A stretch of DNA of 64,000 nt from Chersky-806 sp036502405 (GCA_036502405.1 DASXYP010000022.1:1-64000), one strand, 5' to 3'; shown: positions 16,776 to 25,240, numbered from the stretch's first letter. Program-made: numbers and translations. Notes: generated by a model from the sequence alone, not told the origin.

Positions 16776-18191
16776 GTGGTTGCCTCACTTCCGCCTTGGC
16801 GCGCCTTCGTTCGGCGCTACGTCATCGCCCTCGTGGTCACGTTCGTGCTCGTCACGGGCGGGATCCTCGTGGGCAACCGCGTCGTGGACTCGAAGCTGAA
16901 CGACATCCCACGGGTCGGCGGACTGACCTTGGCGCCCGGGCCGGGCAAGGCCGGCAACTACCTGATCCTCGGCTCGGACTCCCGAAGCTTCGAGACCAAC
17001 GCGGCCCAGCAGAAGGCGTTCGGAACCGCGGACGAGGCAGGGCCACCAAAGTCGGACACGTTGATGATCGTCCACATCGACCCCGACGCGAAGACCAGCC
17101 TGCTCGTCTCGTTCCCGCGCGACCTGCTGGTGAAGACCGCCGACGGCTCGACAGAACAGATCAACGCCGCGTTCAACGACGGCCCACAATCCGTGATCGA
17201 CACGATCAAGCGGAACTTCGACGTCGAGATCAACCACTACGTCGAGATCAACTTCGAGGCGTTCATCGGGATCGTCGACGCGGTCGGGAAGATCCCGGTG
17301 TACTTCCCGTACCCGGCTCGGGACAAGGAGTCCGGGCTCAACATACCGACCGCCGGTTGCATCTCCCTCGATGGCAACCAGGCGCTGGCGTACGCGCGGT
17401 CGCGCACGTTGCAGTACTACGACTCGACCAGAGGCGACTGGGTCGACGCCAGCCCGCTCGCCGACATCGACCGGATCACCCGCCAGCAGGGCTTCATCCG
17501 CAAGCTGGCCGACGTCGCCGCCCGCAAAGGTGCGTCGAACCCACTGACGGCGCTCGACATCGCCGACGCGATCGTGCCGAAGCTCCGCCTCGACACGCAG
17601 CTGACCAAGCAGGACATCTTCCAGCTCGTGAACACGTTCCGGAAGGTCAACCCGAACGACAACAGCGCGATCCGGATGCAGACGATCCCGTGGCAGCAGG
17701 CCCCGAGCAACGCCAACCGCCTGGTGCTCAAGCAGCCCGCAGCCGACTCCATGCTCGCCCAGCTGCGGACCTTCGGTGCGGTGAACGGACCGGACTTCAC
17801 GAAGTTGCAGCCCTCGCAGGTCACGGTGAAGGTCCTGAACGCTTCGGGCGATCTCGGAGCGGCGGGGAAGGCGCTCGCGGGATTCCAGCGCTACGGGTTC
17901 GCGCCCGGCGAGGTGGGCAACACGTCGCTGCTCGGGAACACGGAGATCCACTTCCGCCCGGGGAACGACGCGAGGGCGCTGCTGGTCGCGAGCTACATGA
18001 AAGGTGTCGGCCAGGTGGTCGCGGACTCGTCGGTCTCCGGAGACCAGGTCGTCGTGATGATCGCGAAGGACTTCAAGGGGGTGGCCAAGGCGAGCACGCA
18101 CAAGCACCCGGCGACGACGACCACCACGGCCAAGAAGTCCGGCACGTCGGCCCCGACCAGCACGACCGCGCCGGGCGCAGCGGGCTGCTGA
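16776..18191 (+). CDS. LytR-CpsA-Psr (LCP) family cell-wall polymer ligase
   Basis: 471 residues. One N-terminal membrane anchor (about 12-32, VIALVVTFVLVTGGILVG) is followed by the LCP domain: NYLILGSDSRS, SDTLMIVHIDPDAKTSLLVSFPRDLLV, HYVEINFEAFIGIVDAVGKIPVYFPYP and GNQALAYARSR, with conserved Asp and Arg residues for pyrophosphate-lipid binding. A LytR_C domain (VTVKVLNASGDLGAAGKALAGF) and a Thr-rich tail follow. LCP proteins transfer lipid-linked glycopolymers to peptidoglycan outside the membrane, which fits the downstream sugar-nucleotide cluster. GTG start; TACCAT at 16761-16766 lies 9 nt upstream (leaderless). Confidence 0.93.
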   Translation: MVASLPPWRAFVRRYVIALVVTFVLVTGGILVGNRVVDSKLNDIPRVGGLTLAPGPGKAGNYLILGSDSRSFETNAAQQKAFGTADEAGPPKSDTLMIVHIDPDAKTSLLVSFPRDLLVKTADGSTEQINAAFNDGPQSVIDTIKRNFDVEINHYVEINFEAFIGIVDAVGKIPVYFPYPARDKESGLNIPTAGCISLDGNQALAYARSRTLQYYDSTRGDWVDASPLADIDRITRQQGFIRKLADVAARKGASNPLTALDIADAIVPKLRLDTQLTKQDIFQLVNTFRKVNPNDNSAIRMQTIPWQQAPSNANRLVLKQPAADSMLAQLRTFGAVNGPDFTKLQPSQVTVKVLNASGDLGAAGKALAGFQRYGFAPGEVGNTSLLGNTEIHFRPGNDARALLVASYMKGVGQVVADSSVSGDQVVVMIAKDFKGVAKASTHKHPATTTTTAKKSGTSAPTSTTAPGAAGC

Positions 18192-18224
18192 GCCGGCAAG
18201 TCCGCCGTAGTGCGGGCGACCCCC

Positions 18225-18230
18225 TAGAAT
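18225..18230 (+). promoter_or_regulatory. candidate -10 element for the ugd polysaccharide operon
   Basis: TAGAAT, the best match to an actinobacterial -10 in this gap, lies 7 nt before an ATG at 18238 that opens a 26-codon ORF. If transcription starts at or near that ATG, the operon mRNA has a 166-nt region before ugd filled by two small ORFs and one copy of a dispersed hairpin repeat. Confidence 0.45.
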
Positions 18231-18237
18231 TGCTCGG

Positions 18238-18318
18238 ATGCCCCGGCTCGGTGGTGACCGCGCGCGCACCCCACGAAGGCTGGGAAGCCCGGGGCGCGGA
18301 AAGAGGATCGATCCATGA
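18238..18318 (+). CDS. possible leaderless leader peptide 1 upstream of ugd
   Basis: A 26-codon ORF beginning ATG 7 nt after TAGAAT, the same spacing as at recognised genes here. The product starts MPRLGGDRARTPRR and is rich in Arg, Gly and Pro, with no known domain. Its TGA stop overlaps the next ATG as ATGA (18315-18318), the arrangement of translationally coupled genes. It might be a true leader peptide controlling ugd or a chance ORF in G+C-rich DNA; conservation is needed to decide. Confidence 0.35.
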   Translation: MPRLGGDRARTPRRLGSPGRGKRIDP

Positions 18319-18407
18319 GTGAAGCCGTGACCCGCCATCACCGGTCGACGACGCGTCGCGGGGTCCGAGCGGCCCGGCCCGCAGGGCCAGGAGCGGATGA
18401 GGCATGA
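18315..18407 (+). CDS. possible coupled leader peptide 2 upstream of ugd
   Basis: A 30-codon ORF (MSEAVTRHHRSTTRRG...) starting in an ATGA overlap with leader ORF 1 and ending in an ATGA overlap with ugd (TGA 18405-18407, ugd ATG 18404). GAGG and AGAGGA sequences lie 8-13 nt before its ATG. Its 3' half is encoded by a 30-nt dispersed repeat with a GGCCC-GCA-GGGCC hairpin, found again before the SIS isomerase at 41237. The two perfect ATGA junctions are the main evidence; the peptide has no recognisable family. Confidence 0.35.
   Translation: MSEAVTRHHRSTTRRGVRAARPAGPGADEA
18367..18396 (+). repeat. 30-nt hairpin repeat at a gene start, copy 1
   Basis: This 30-nt segment is 29/30 identical to 41237-41266. 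Its core GGCCC-GCA-GGGCC can fold into a hairpin. Both copies end within 10 nt of an ATG (ugd here, SIS isomerase there) and contribute the purine-rich sequence upstream of the start, so the repeat could affect translation of both genes. Confidence 0.6.
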
Positions 18408-19699
18408 GTGATGTTGCGGTCATCGGTGCCGGCTACGTCGGCCTGACCACGGCGACCTGCCTGGCCCACCTCGGCCACCGGGTGACGTGCGCGGACATCG
18501 ACCGGGAACGGGTGGCGGCGCTCTCGAAGGGCGAGATCCCGATCCTCGAGGAAGGGCTCCAGGCGCTCGTGGACGAGGGCCTCTCGTCGCGCCGGCTGAC
18601 GTTCGTCGTCGGGGCTGCGCGGGCCGCGGGCATCGCGGAGTTCGTCTTCCTCTGCGTGCCGACGCCGCAAGCCGAGGACGGATCGGCCGACCTCTCGTTC
18701 GTCGAGGACGTGGCCCGCGAGATCGCGCCCGTGCTGCGCCCCGGGACGGTGGTGATCAACAAGTCGACGATGCCGGTCGGCTCGACCCGCCTGGTCCAGC
18801 GCATCCTCGCCGAGGGTGGAGCCGCGATCGAGGAGGTCGGGGTCGCGTCGAACCCCGAGTTCCTGCGCGAAGGCACGTCGGTGCGCGACTTCCTCGAGCC
18901 CCATCGAGTGGTCATCGGGTGTGACGATCCCGCCGTGGCCGTCCGCGTGAGCACGCTGTACCGGTCGCTCAACGCCCCGATGCTGGTCACCGACCCGGCC
19001 TCGGCCGAGATGATCAAGTACGCATCGAACGCGTTCCTCGCGACGAAGATCTCCTTCATGAACGCGATCGCCAACCTCTGTGAGAGCGTCGACGCGGACG
19101 TCCGCGAGGTCGCGCTCGGGATGGGCTACGACCAGCGGATCGGCTTCGAGTTCCTGCACCCCGGCCCGGGCTACGGCGGATCGTGCTTCCCGAAGGACAC
19201 CGCCGCACTCCTCTACGCGGCCCGGAGCAACGACTACGACTTCTCGCTGCTCGAAGGCGTGGTCGAGGTGAACCGGCGCCAGCACGAGCGGATGGTCGAG
19301 AAGGTCCACGGGCTCGCCGGCGGTGAGCTCGACGGGGTCACGGTCGCGGTGTGGGGCCTGACGTTCAAGGCCAACACCGACGACCTGCGCGACTCGCCGG
19401 CCCTGGTGATCGCCCGCCGCCTGCTCGAGGAGGGCGCGACGGTGCGGGCCTACGACCCGGCAGCCGCCGAGCGCGCCGCGGCGTTGGTGCCGGGGCTCGA
19501 GGTCGTCGCGGATCCGTACCAGGCGTGCGACGGCGCCCGGGTGCTCGCGGTGCTGACCGAGTGGGACGAGTTCCGGTGGCTCGACTTCGAGCGCGTCCAC
19601 GACGCGCTCGCGCAGCCGATCGTCCTCGACGCTCGCAACCTGCTCGACCCGGTGGCGCTCCGTCGCCGCGGCTTCACCTACGAAGGGGTCGGCAGGTAG
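18404..19699 (+). CDS. ugd: UDP-glucose 6-dehydrogenase
   Basis: 431 residues. The N-terminal NAD motif is VAVIGAGYVGLTTATCLAHLGH. VVINKSTMPVGSTR, GVASNPEFLREGTSVRDF and the catalytic-cysteine motif PGPGYGGSCFPKDT follow, then the C-terminal UDP-binding domain (VWGLTFKANTDDLRDSPAL). It oxidises UDP-glucose twice to UDP-glucuronate with 2 NAD+. The next gene decarboxylates UDP-glucuronate, so the pair makes UDP-xylose. The stop TAG overlaps the next GTG by one base; the start ATG overlaps leader ORF 2. Confidence 0.95.
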   Translation: MSDVAVIGAGYVGLTTATCLAHLGHRVTCADIDRERVAALSKGEIPILEEGLQALVDEGLSSRRLTFVVGAARAAGIAEFVFLCVPTPQAEDGSADLSFVEDVAREIAPVLRPGTVVINKSTMPVGSTRLVQRILAEGGAAIEEVGVASNPEFLREGTSVRDFLEPHRVVIGCDDPAVAVRVSTLYRSLNAPMLVTDPASAEMIKYASNAFLATKISFMNAIANLCESVDADVREVALGMGYDQRIGFEFLHPGPGYGGSCFPKDTAALLYAARSNDYDFSLLEGVVEVNRRQHERMVEKVHGLAGGELDGVTVAVWGLTFKANTDDLRDSPALVIARRLLEEGATVRAYDPAAAERAAALVPGLEVVADPYQACDGARVLAVLTEWDEFRWLDFERVHDALAQPIVLDARNLLDPVALRRRGFTYEGVGR

Positions 19700-20676
19700 T
19701 GGAGCCCACGCCCCGCCGGCGCGCCACCGACAACCCCCGGCCCCGAGCCGTCGTCACCGGAGCGGCCGGGTTCCTCGCGTCGCACCTCGCCGAGCGGCTG
19801 ATCGGCGACGGATGGGACGTGGTCGGTCTCGACAACATGCTCACCGGTCGGGTCGAGAACATGGCCAACCTCCTGTCGCGCCCGGAGTTCACCTTCGAGC
19901 GCTACGACGTCACGAACTTCATCCACGTCACCGGTGCGGTCGACGCGGTGCTGCACTTCGCGAGTCCCGCGAGCCCGCAGGACTACCTCGAGCACCCGAT
20001 CAAGACGATGAAGGTCGGCGCGCTCGGCACCCACAACACCCTCGGGCTCGCGCTCGCGAAGCAGGCCCGCTACGTCCTCGCGTCGACGAGCGAGGTCTAC
20101 GGGGACCCGCTCGTGCACCCGCAGCCCGAGAGCTACTGGGGCAACGTCAACCCGGTGGGGCCCCGGGGGGTGTACGACGAGGCGAAGCGCTTCGCCGAGG
20201 CGATGACCCTGGCGTACCACCGCGCCCACGGCCTCGACGTGCGCATCGTGCGGATCTTCAACACCTACGGCCCGCGGCTGCGCCCGGCGGACGGCCGGGT
20301 GGTGTCGAACTTCCTGGTCCAGGCCATGGAGGGCAAGCCGCTCACCGTCTACGGCGACGGTGGCCAGACCCGGTCGTTCTGCTACGTCGACGACCTGATC
20401 GGCGGCATCCTCGGCCTGCTGCGGTCGGACCACGTCGGCCCGATCAACATCGGCAACCCCAACGAGTTCACGATCCTCGAGCTCGCGCAGGCGGTGCTCG
20501 ACGTGACCGGATCGTCGTCGGAGATCGCCTACGAGCCCCTGCCCACCGACGACCCGAGCCAGCGCCAGCCCGACATCACGCTGGCCCGCGACGTGCTGGG
20601 CTGGGAGCCCGAGGTCGAGCTGCAGGAGGGCCTGACCCGCACCTTCGAGTGGTACCGCAAGGAGCGGGCGACGTGA
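19699..20676 (+). CDS. uxs: UDP-glucuronate decarboxylase (UDP-xylose synthase)
   Basis: A 325-residue extended short-chain dehydrogenase. The Rossmann motif is AVVTGAAGFLASHLAERLI; LHFASPASPQDYLEHP and the family-specific PQPESYWGNVNPVGPRGVYD lead into the catalytic YDEAKRFAEA (YxxxK), then RIFNTYGPRLRP and NIGNPNEFTILELAQ. These are diagnostic of UXS and not of a 4,6-dehydratase. It converts UDP-glucuronate from Ugd to UDP-xylose. GTG start in a TAGTG overlap with ugd; its TGA overlaps the next GTG (GTGA), so translation is tightly coupled. Confidence 0.92.
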   Translation: MEPTPRRRATDNPRPRAVVTGAAGFLASHLAERLIGDGWDVVGLDNMLTGRVENMANLLSRPEFTFERYDVTNFIHVTGAVDAVLHFASPASPQDYLEHPIKTMKVGALGTHNTLGLALAKQARYVLASTSEVYGDPLVHPQPESYWGNVNPVGPRGVYDEAKRFAEAMTLAYHRAHGLDVRIVRIFNTYGPRLRPADGRVVSNFLVQAMEGKPLTVYGDGGQTRSFCYVDDLIGGILGLLRSDHVGPINIGNPNEFTILELAQAVLDVTGSSSEIAYEPLPTDDPSQRQPDITLARDVLGWEPEVELQEGLTRTFEWYRKERAT

Positions 20677-21467
20677 CGCGCGGCGAGATCCCGGAGCCAC
20701 CCGAGAGTGACCGGGGTGCACCGCTCCCGGACGCCGCGGCGCTCCCGGTGCCGGACATCGCTCCGTCCGCGGTGAAGGCCTACCGCAAGCTCTCCGTGAT
20801 CGTGCCGGTCTTCAACGAGCGCAACACGGTCGTCGAGATCCTCCGGCGCATGCGCGCGGTGGACCTGCCCGTCGACCGCGAGTTCATCGTCGTGGACGAC
20901 GGCAGCGACGACGGCACGCGCATGGTGCTCGCGCAGCTGCGCGACAGCACGACGAAGGTCGTGTCGCACTCGCGGAACCAGGGCAAGGGCGCGGCGATCC
21001 GGACCGGCCTCCAGCACGTCACCGGCGATCTCGTGCTCATCCAGGACGCTGACCTCGAGTACGACCCCGACGACTGGATCAAGCTGCTGACGCCGATCTT
21101 GAAGGGCCGCGCCCGGGTCGTGTACGGATCGCGGTTCACGGGTGAGCGCCGCAACATGCTGTTCCTGCACTGGTGCGGGAACCGGGTGCTCTCGCTCGTC
21201 ACGAACCTGCTCTACAACACGACGCTCTCCGACATGGAGACCTGCTACAAGCTGTTCGACCGCGACGTGATCCGGGATGTCACCGTCCGGTCCGACCGGT
21301 TCGACTTCGAGCCCGAGATCACCGCGAAGATGCTGCGCAAGGGGATCCGCATCTACGAGGTGCCGATCACGTACCTCGGCCGTGAGTTCGACGAGGGCAA
21401 GAAGATCACCTGGCGTGACGGCTTCGCGGCGCTCTACGCGCTCGTGAAGTTCCGCTTCGTCGATTGA
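20673..21467 (+). CDS. GT2 family glycosyltransferase, dolichol-phosphate mannosyltransferase-like
   Basis: 264 residues. After an acidic 30-residue lead comes LSVIVPVFNERNTVVEILRRM, the GT-A nucleotide-binding VVDDGSDDGTR, GKGAAIRTGLQHVTGDLVLIQDADLEYDP with the DAD metal site, and DMETCYKLFDRDVI. It resembles DPM1/polyprenyl-phosphate sugar transferases without C-terminal membrane helices. It probably loads a sugar, perhaps one made by this operon, onto a polyprenyl phosphate for use outside the membrane. Starts with GTG overlapping the uxs stop. Confidence 0.88.
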   Translation: MTRGEIPEPPESDRGAPLPDAAALPVPDIAPSAVKAYRKLSVIVPVFNERNTVVEILRRMRAVDLPVDREFIVVDDGSDDGTRMVLAQLRDSTTKVVSHSRNQGKGAAIRTGLQHVTGDLVLIQDADLEYDPDDWIKLLTPILKGRARVVYGSRFTGERRNMLFLHWCGNRVLSLVTNLLYNTTLSDMETCYKLFDRDVIRDVTVRSDRFDFEPEITAKMLRKGIRIYEVPITYLGREFDEGKKITWRDGFAALYALVKFRFVD

Positions 21468-21489
21468 TGCCGGTCGGGGGCTGATCCCG

Positions 21490-22365
21490 GTGCCGTCGGA
21501 TCCGCGCTGGGCCGCGGTCGTGGTCAACTACGAGGCCGGTCCCGCGCTGGCCGGGTGCGTCGCGTCCCTGCTGGCGGACGATTCGGCCGGGCGCCCCGAG
21601 GTCGTCGTGGTCGACAACGGCTCGCGCGACGGTTCGGCGGAGGTGCTCCGGTCGCGGTTCCCCGACGTTCCCGTCGTGCACCCGGACGCGAACCTGGGCT
21701 ACGGCCGGGCGGCCAACGTGGGGATCGCGGCCACCCGCGCACCCGTCGTCGCGGTGCTCAACCCCGACGCGGTCGTGGCGGCGGGCACCGCCGCGGCGGT
21801 CCTCGCCCGGTTCGACGCGGACGCCCGGGTCGCCGCGGTCGGCCCGCGGCTGCTGAACCCCGACGGCACCCAGTACCCGTCCGCGCGCTCGGCGCCGTCG
21901 CTCGGCGACGCGATCGGACACGCGCTGCTCGGCACCGTCGCGCCCACCAACCGCTTCACCGAGTCCTACCGCCAGCTCGATGCCGATCCTGACGCGGCGC
22001 GCGACGTCGCGTGGGTGTCGGGCGCGGCGTTGTGGCTCCGGCGCGGTGCACTCGACCGCGTCGGCGGCTGGGACGAGAGGTTCTTCCTGTTCTTCGAGGA
22101 CGTTGACCTGTGCCGGCGCCTCGGTGCCGACGGCTGGACGATCACCTACGAGCCGCACGGCCGGGTGACGCACACCGTCGGGGGCAGCCGCGCCCGCCGC
22201 CCGCTGCGCTCGATCGTCGAGCACCACCGGGCCGCGTACCAGTACGCGGACAAGTGGTGGCACGGTCCGCGGCGCCTGCTCCTGCCCGTCGCGGCCGGGT
22301 TCCTGGCCGCCCGCGCCACGGTGGTCGCGGGCGGTGCCGCGGTCCGGGCGCGCTCCGGAGCGTGA
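21490..22365 (+). CDS. GT2 family glycosyltransferase, rhamnosyltransferase (WbbL)-like
   Basis: 291 residues. AAVVVNYEAGPALAGCVASL and VVVVDNGSRDGSAE start the GT-A fold, NLGYGRAANVGI and AVLNPDAVV (the DxD equivalent NPD) follow, then GAALWLRRGALDRVGGWDERFFLFFEDVDLCRRLGADG, the ED acceptor/catalytic region typical of WbbL-type transferases. In mycobacteria WbbL attaches rhamnose to the linker of arabinogalactan and neighbours manC and an LCP gene, a context matched here. GTG start 22 nt after the previous stop. Confidence 0.88.
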   Translation: MPSDPRWAAVVVNYEAGPALAGCVASLLADDSAGRPEVVVVDNGSRDGSAEVLRSRFPDVPVVHPDANLGYGRAANVGIAATRAPVVAVLNPDAVVAAGTAAAVLARFDADARVAAVGPRLLNPDGTQYPSARSAPSLGDAIGHALLGTVAPTNRFTESYRQLDADPDAARDVAWVSGAALWLRRGALDRVGGWDERFFLFFEDVDLCRRLGADGWTITYEPHGRVTHTVGGSRARRPLRSIVEHHRAAYQYADKWWHGPRRLLLPVAAGFLAARATVVAGGAAVRARSGA

Positions 22366-22393
22366 GGGGCCAGCGAGTAACCTGACCGGCGTC

Positions 22394-23173
22394 ATGGCCA
22401 AGTCGAGCAAGTACAACCGCGCCCGGATCCGGTCCCGGGTCCGTCGTCCGAAGCGCCGCAGCGGCTCGATGATGTGGACCGTGACCACCGTCGTGGTGGT
22501 CGTTCTCGGCGTCCTGCTCGTCACGCTGACCTACGCCGACCGGCAGAACAACGCGGACGCGGCGCCCACGATCGGGGACCACTGGCACGCCTTCCTGGGC
22601 GTCGACGTGTGCGGGACCTGGCTGCCGAACGCACCGTCCTTCGAGGATCGGGCCGACCAGGCGGGCATCCGCGCCGGGCTGCACTCCCACGGCGACGGGC
22701 TGATGCACATCCACCCGTTCGCGAGCGACGAGGCGGGCGCCAAGGCCACCGTCGGGCGGTTCCTCGGCTACGGCGGCTGGAGCGCCGGCGAGTCGTCCTT
22801 CAAGGTCTGGGACGACAAGGAGCACAAGACCGGCAACTCGTGTGGCTCCGGCTCCGACGCCAAGAAGGCCGAGGTCCAGTGGACCGTCGGGAAGTTCGGC
22901 AAGCCGTGGAGCGGCACGCCCCGGTCGGGGAGCATCTCGGACTACCACCCGGTGAACGGTGACATCGTGGCGCTGTACCTGCTGCCGAAGGGCGAGAAGC
23001 TGCCGAAGCCGCCGAAGGCGGACGCGGCGCTCACGAGCATCAGCGACCTCAACGGGCAGTCGGTGACCGCCACGACGGCCCCCGCAGGTGGCAGCACGAC
23101 CACCTCGCCACCGATCGGCAGCTCGACGACGGTCCCGGCCGGCAACGGCAGCACGGCCACCACCACGCCGTGA
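22394..23173 (+). CDS. membrane-anchored His-rich extracytoplasmic protein of unknown function
   Basis: 259 residues. A very basic N-terminus (MAKSSKYNRARIRSRVRRPKR) and one transmembrane helix (about 28-47) place the rest outside the cell. The outer domain has clustered histidines: His63 and His65 (GDHWHAFLGVDVCGTWL), then His97, His99, His105 and His107 (GLHSHGDGLMHIHPF), plus Cys73 and Cys150. A Thr/Ser/Pro-rich tail ends the protein. The pattern suggests a metal site, but no named family is recognised with confidence. TAACCT at 22378-22383 is 10 nt before the ATG. Its stop overlaps the next start (GTGA). Confidence 0.7.
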   Translation: MAKSSKYNRARIRSRVRRPKRRSGSMMWTVTTVVVVVLGVLLVTLTYADRQNNADAAPTIGDHWHAFLGVDVCGTWLPNAPSFEDRADQAGIRAGLHSHGDGLMHIHPFASDEAGAKATVGRFLGYGGWSAGESSFKVWDDKEHKTGNSCGSGSDAKKAEVQWTVGKFGKPWSGTPRSGSISDYHPVNGDIVALYLLPKGEKLPKPPKADAALTSISDLNGQSVTATTAPAGGSTTTSPPIGSSTTVPAGNGSTATTTP

Positions 23174-24171
23174 AGGCGGTCGTCCTCGTCGGGGGGCAGG
23201 GCACCCGCCTCCGCCCCCTGACCCTCACGACCCCGAAGCCGCTGCTCCCGATCGTCAACGTCCCGTTCCTCGAGCGGCAGCTGACCTGGCTCGGTGCCCA
23301 CGGCGTCGACGAGGTCGTGCTGTCGCTCGGCTACCTGCCCGAAGCCTTCAAGGACCACTTCGCGGACGATCGCTTCGGCGACATCAAGCTCCGCTTCGTC
23401 GTCGAGCACGAGCCGCTCGGAACCGCCGGCGGCATCCGGTTCGCGGCCGACGGCATCGACGAGCGGATGCTCGTGTGCAACGGCGACGTGCTCACCGACC
23501 TGGACCTCGACGCGCTGGTGGCCTTCCACGCGGCGCGCGGAGCGGCCGCGACGATCGCGCTGACCCAGGTCGCCGACCCCTCCGCCTTCGGTGTGGTGCC
23601 GACGCGCGCCGACGGCGAGGTCGTGGCGTTCGTCGAGAAGCCGCCGCCGGGGCAGGCGCCGACCAACTGGATCAACGCGGGGACCTACGTGCTCGAGCCC
23701 GACCTCGTGGACTCGATCCCACCCCGGCTGACGGTGTCGATCGAGCGCGAGACCTTCCCGCGCATGCTGGAGACACCGGGCCGGCTCTACGCGATGCAGT
23801 CGCCCGCGTACTGGCTCGACATCGGGACGCCGCAGAAGTACCTCGAGGCCCAGCGTGACGTCGCGAGCGGCCGTCTCGGTCTCCCGGTCCCGCACGCGAC
23901 CGAGGTCGGCGACGCCGTCTGGACCGAGGCCGGCGCGCGGATCGACCCGACCGCCGTCGTCGTCGGGCCGTCGGTCGTCGGGGTCGACGCCCGGGTCGGG
24001 GCCGACGCGAGGGTCGAAGCGTCGGTGCTGGGACCCCGGACGAGCGTCGGCGCGGGCGGCAGCATGCTGCGCTCGGTGCTGCTCGAGGGGGCGGTGGTGG
24101 CGCCCGGGTCCCGGATCGTCGACGAGGTGGTCGGGCCCGATGTCGGGCTGAGGTGCGGGGAGGCAACGTGA
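23170..24171 (+). CDS. sugar-1-phosphate nucleotidylyltransferase (mannose-1-phosphate guanylyltransferase-like)
   Basis: 333 residues. The signature VVLVGGQGTRLRPLTLTTPKPLLPIVNVPF is followed by LGTAGGIRFAAD, the metal-binding LVCNGDVLTDLD, VEKPPPGQAPTNWINAGTYVLEP and YWLDIGTPQKYLEAQRD; a left-handed beta-helix with hexapeptide-like repeats (VGPSVVGVDARVGADARVEASVLG) forms the C-terminus. This arrangement fits the two-domain GDP-mannose pyrophosphorylases of actinobacteria (Rv3264c type), although glucose-1-phosphate specificity cannot be excluded. It is embedded by GTGA overlaps on both sides in the polysaccharide operon. Confidence 0.85.
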   Translation: MKAVVLVGGQGTRLRPLTLTTPKPLLPIVNVPFLERQLTWLGAHGVDEVVLSLGYLPEAFKDHFADDRFGDIKLRFVVEHEPLGTAGGIRFAADGIDERMLVCNGDVLTDLDLDALVAFHAARGAAATIALTQVADPSAFGVVPTRADGEVVAFVEKPPPGQAPTNWINAGTYVLEPDLVDSIPPRLTVSIERETFPRMLETPGRLYAMQSPAYWLDIGTPQKYLEAQRDVASGRLGLPVPHATEVGDAVWTEAGARIDPTAVVVGPSVVGVDARVGADARVEASVLGPRTSVGAGGSMLRSVLLEGAVVAPGSRIVDEVVGPDVGLRCGEAT

Positions 24172-25121
24172 AGGCGCTCGTGACCGGCGGGGCCGGGTTC
24201 ATCGGCTCGACGCTCGCGGACCGGCTGCTGGCCGAGGCCTGGGACGTCGACGTGGTCGACGACCTCTCGACGGGCTCGCTCGCGAACCTGGCCGACGCGC
24301 GGTCGCTCGCGACCCGGAAATTCTCGTTCCACCGCCTGGACGTGCGCTCGCCGGCGATCACCGACCTGATCGCGCACCGCAAGCCCGACGTGGTGTTCCA
24401 CCTCGCGGCCCAGGCCGACGTGCGCGTGTCGGTCGCCCGACCGGTCTTCGACGCCGAGGTCAACATCCTCGGCACGCTGAACGTGTGCCAGGGCGCGCTC
24501 GCGGCCGGCACCCAGAAGGTCGTGTTCGCGGCGTCGGGCGGCACGCTCTACGGGACTCCCGAGCACCTCCCGGTGAAGGAAGGGCACCCGCAGCGCCCGG
24601 AGTCGCCGTACGGCGTGGCCAAGAAGGCGTCGTGCGACTACCTGCACTACTACCGGGCGATCCACGGGCTCGAGTACTCGGCGCTCGCGTTCGCCAACGT
24701 CTACGGACCGCGCCAGGACCCGCACGGCGAGGCGGGAGTCGTCTCGATCTTCGCCGGGATGATGCTGGACCGGAGCCGTCCGACGATCTTCGGCGACGGC
24801 CAACAGACCCGTGACTTCGTCTTCGTCGACGACGTGGTCGACGCGCTCGTGCGAGCGGCGGAGAAGGGGAGCGGGCTCATCATCAACATCGGCACCGGGA
24901 CCGAGACGAGCGTCCAGGAGCTCTACGACTCGATCGCCCGTGCGGTCGGGTACACCGAGGAGGCCAACCACGCGCCCGCGCGTCCGGGCGAGCTCGAACG
25001 CTCGGCGCTGGACCCGGGCCGGGCCGAGATCCACCTCGGGTGGAAGCCGTGGACGGACCTCGACACCGGCGTGGAGCGCACGCTCGACTGGTTCCGGGAG
25101 CAGCGCGCCGCCTCACGCTGA
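24168..25121 (+). CDS. galE: NAD-dependent epimerase, probable UDP-glucose 4-epimerase
   Basis: A 317-residue extended SDR: KALVTGGAGFIGSTLADRLL, HLAAQADVRVSVARPVFDAEVN, ASGGTLYGTPEHLPVKE with the Ser-equivalent position, catalytic SPYGVAKKASCDYLHYY, ALAFANVYGPRQDPHGEAGVVSIF and GDGQQTRDFVFVDDVVDA. It probably interconverts UDP-glucose and UDP-galactose, or UDP-xylose and UDP-arabinose given the upstream UDP-xylose genes. GGGGAGG lies 6 nt before its GTG, and the start overlaps the upstream TGA. It is the last gene of the operon. Confidence 0.85.
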   Translation: MKALVTGGAGFIGSTLADRLLAEAWDVDVVDDLSTGSLANLADARSLATRKFSFHRLDVRSPAITDLIAHRKPDVVFHLAAQADVRVSVARPVFDAEVNILGTLNVCQGALAAGTQKVVFAASGGTLYGTPEHLPVKEGHPQRPESPYGVAKKASCDYLHYYRAIHGLEYSALAFANVYGPRQDPHGEAGVVSIFAGMMLDRSRPTIFGDGQQTRDFVFVDDVVDALVRAAEKGSGLIINIGTGTETSVQELYDSIARAVGYTEEANHAPARPGELERSALDPGRAEIHLGWKPWTDLDTGVERTLDWFREQRAASR

Positions 25122-25135
25122 CCCAGCCGGCTCTC

Positions 25136-25237
25136 CAGGATCCCTGCCGGACGCCGACGACGACGGACGGCAGCGCCGCCATTCCCAGATCCCTGCCGGC
25201 CGATCACCGGACGCCGACCGAACGGCCGCCATTCCAA
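25136..25237. repeat. paired ~50-nt direct repeat with GATC tag
   Basis: Two diverged copies of about 50 nt (25138-25187 and 25188-25237) begin GATCCCTGCCGG, contain CGGACGCCGAC and end GCCGCCATTCC. They fill the gap between the convergent galE-like and nitroreductase genes. The GATC-containing head links them to the repeats at 14477, 15452, 49895 and 55878. No coding potential is apparent. Confidence 0.55.
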
Positions 25238-25240
25238 GCG

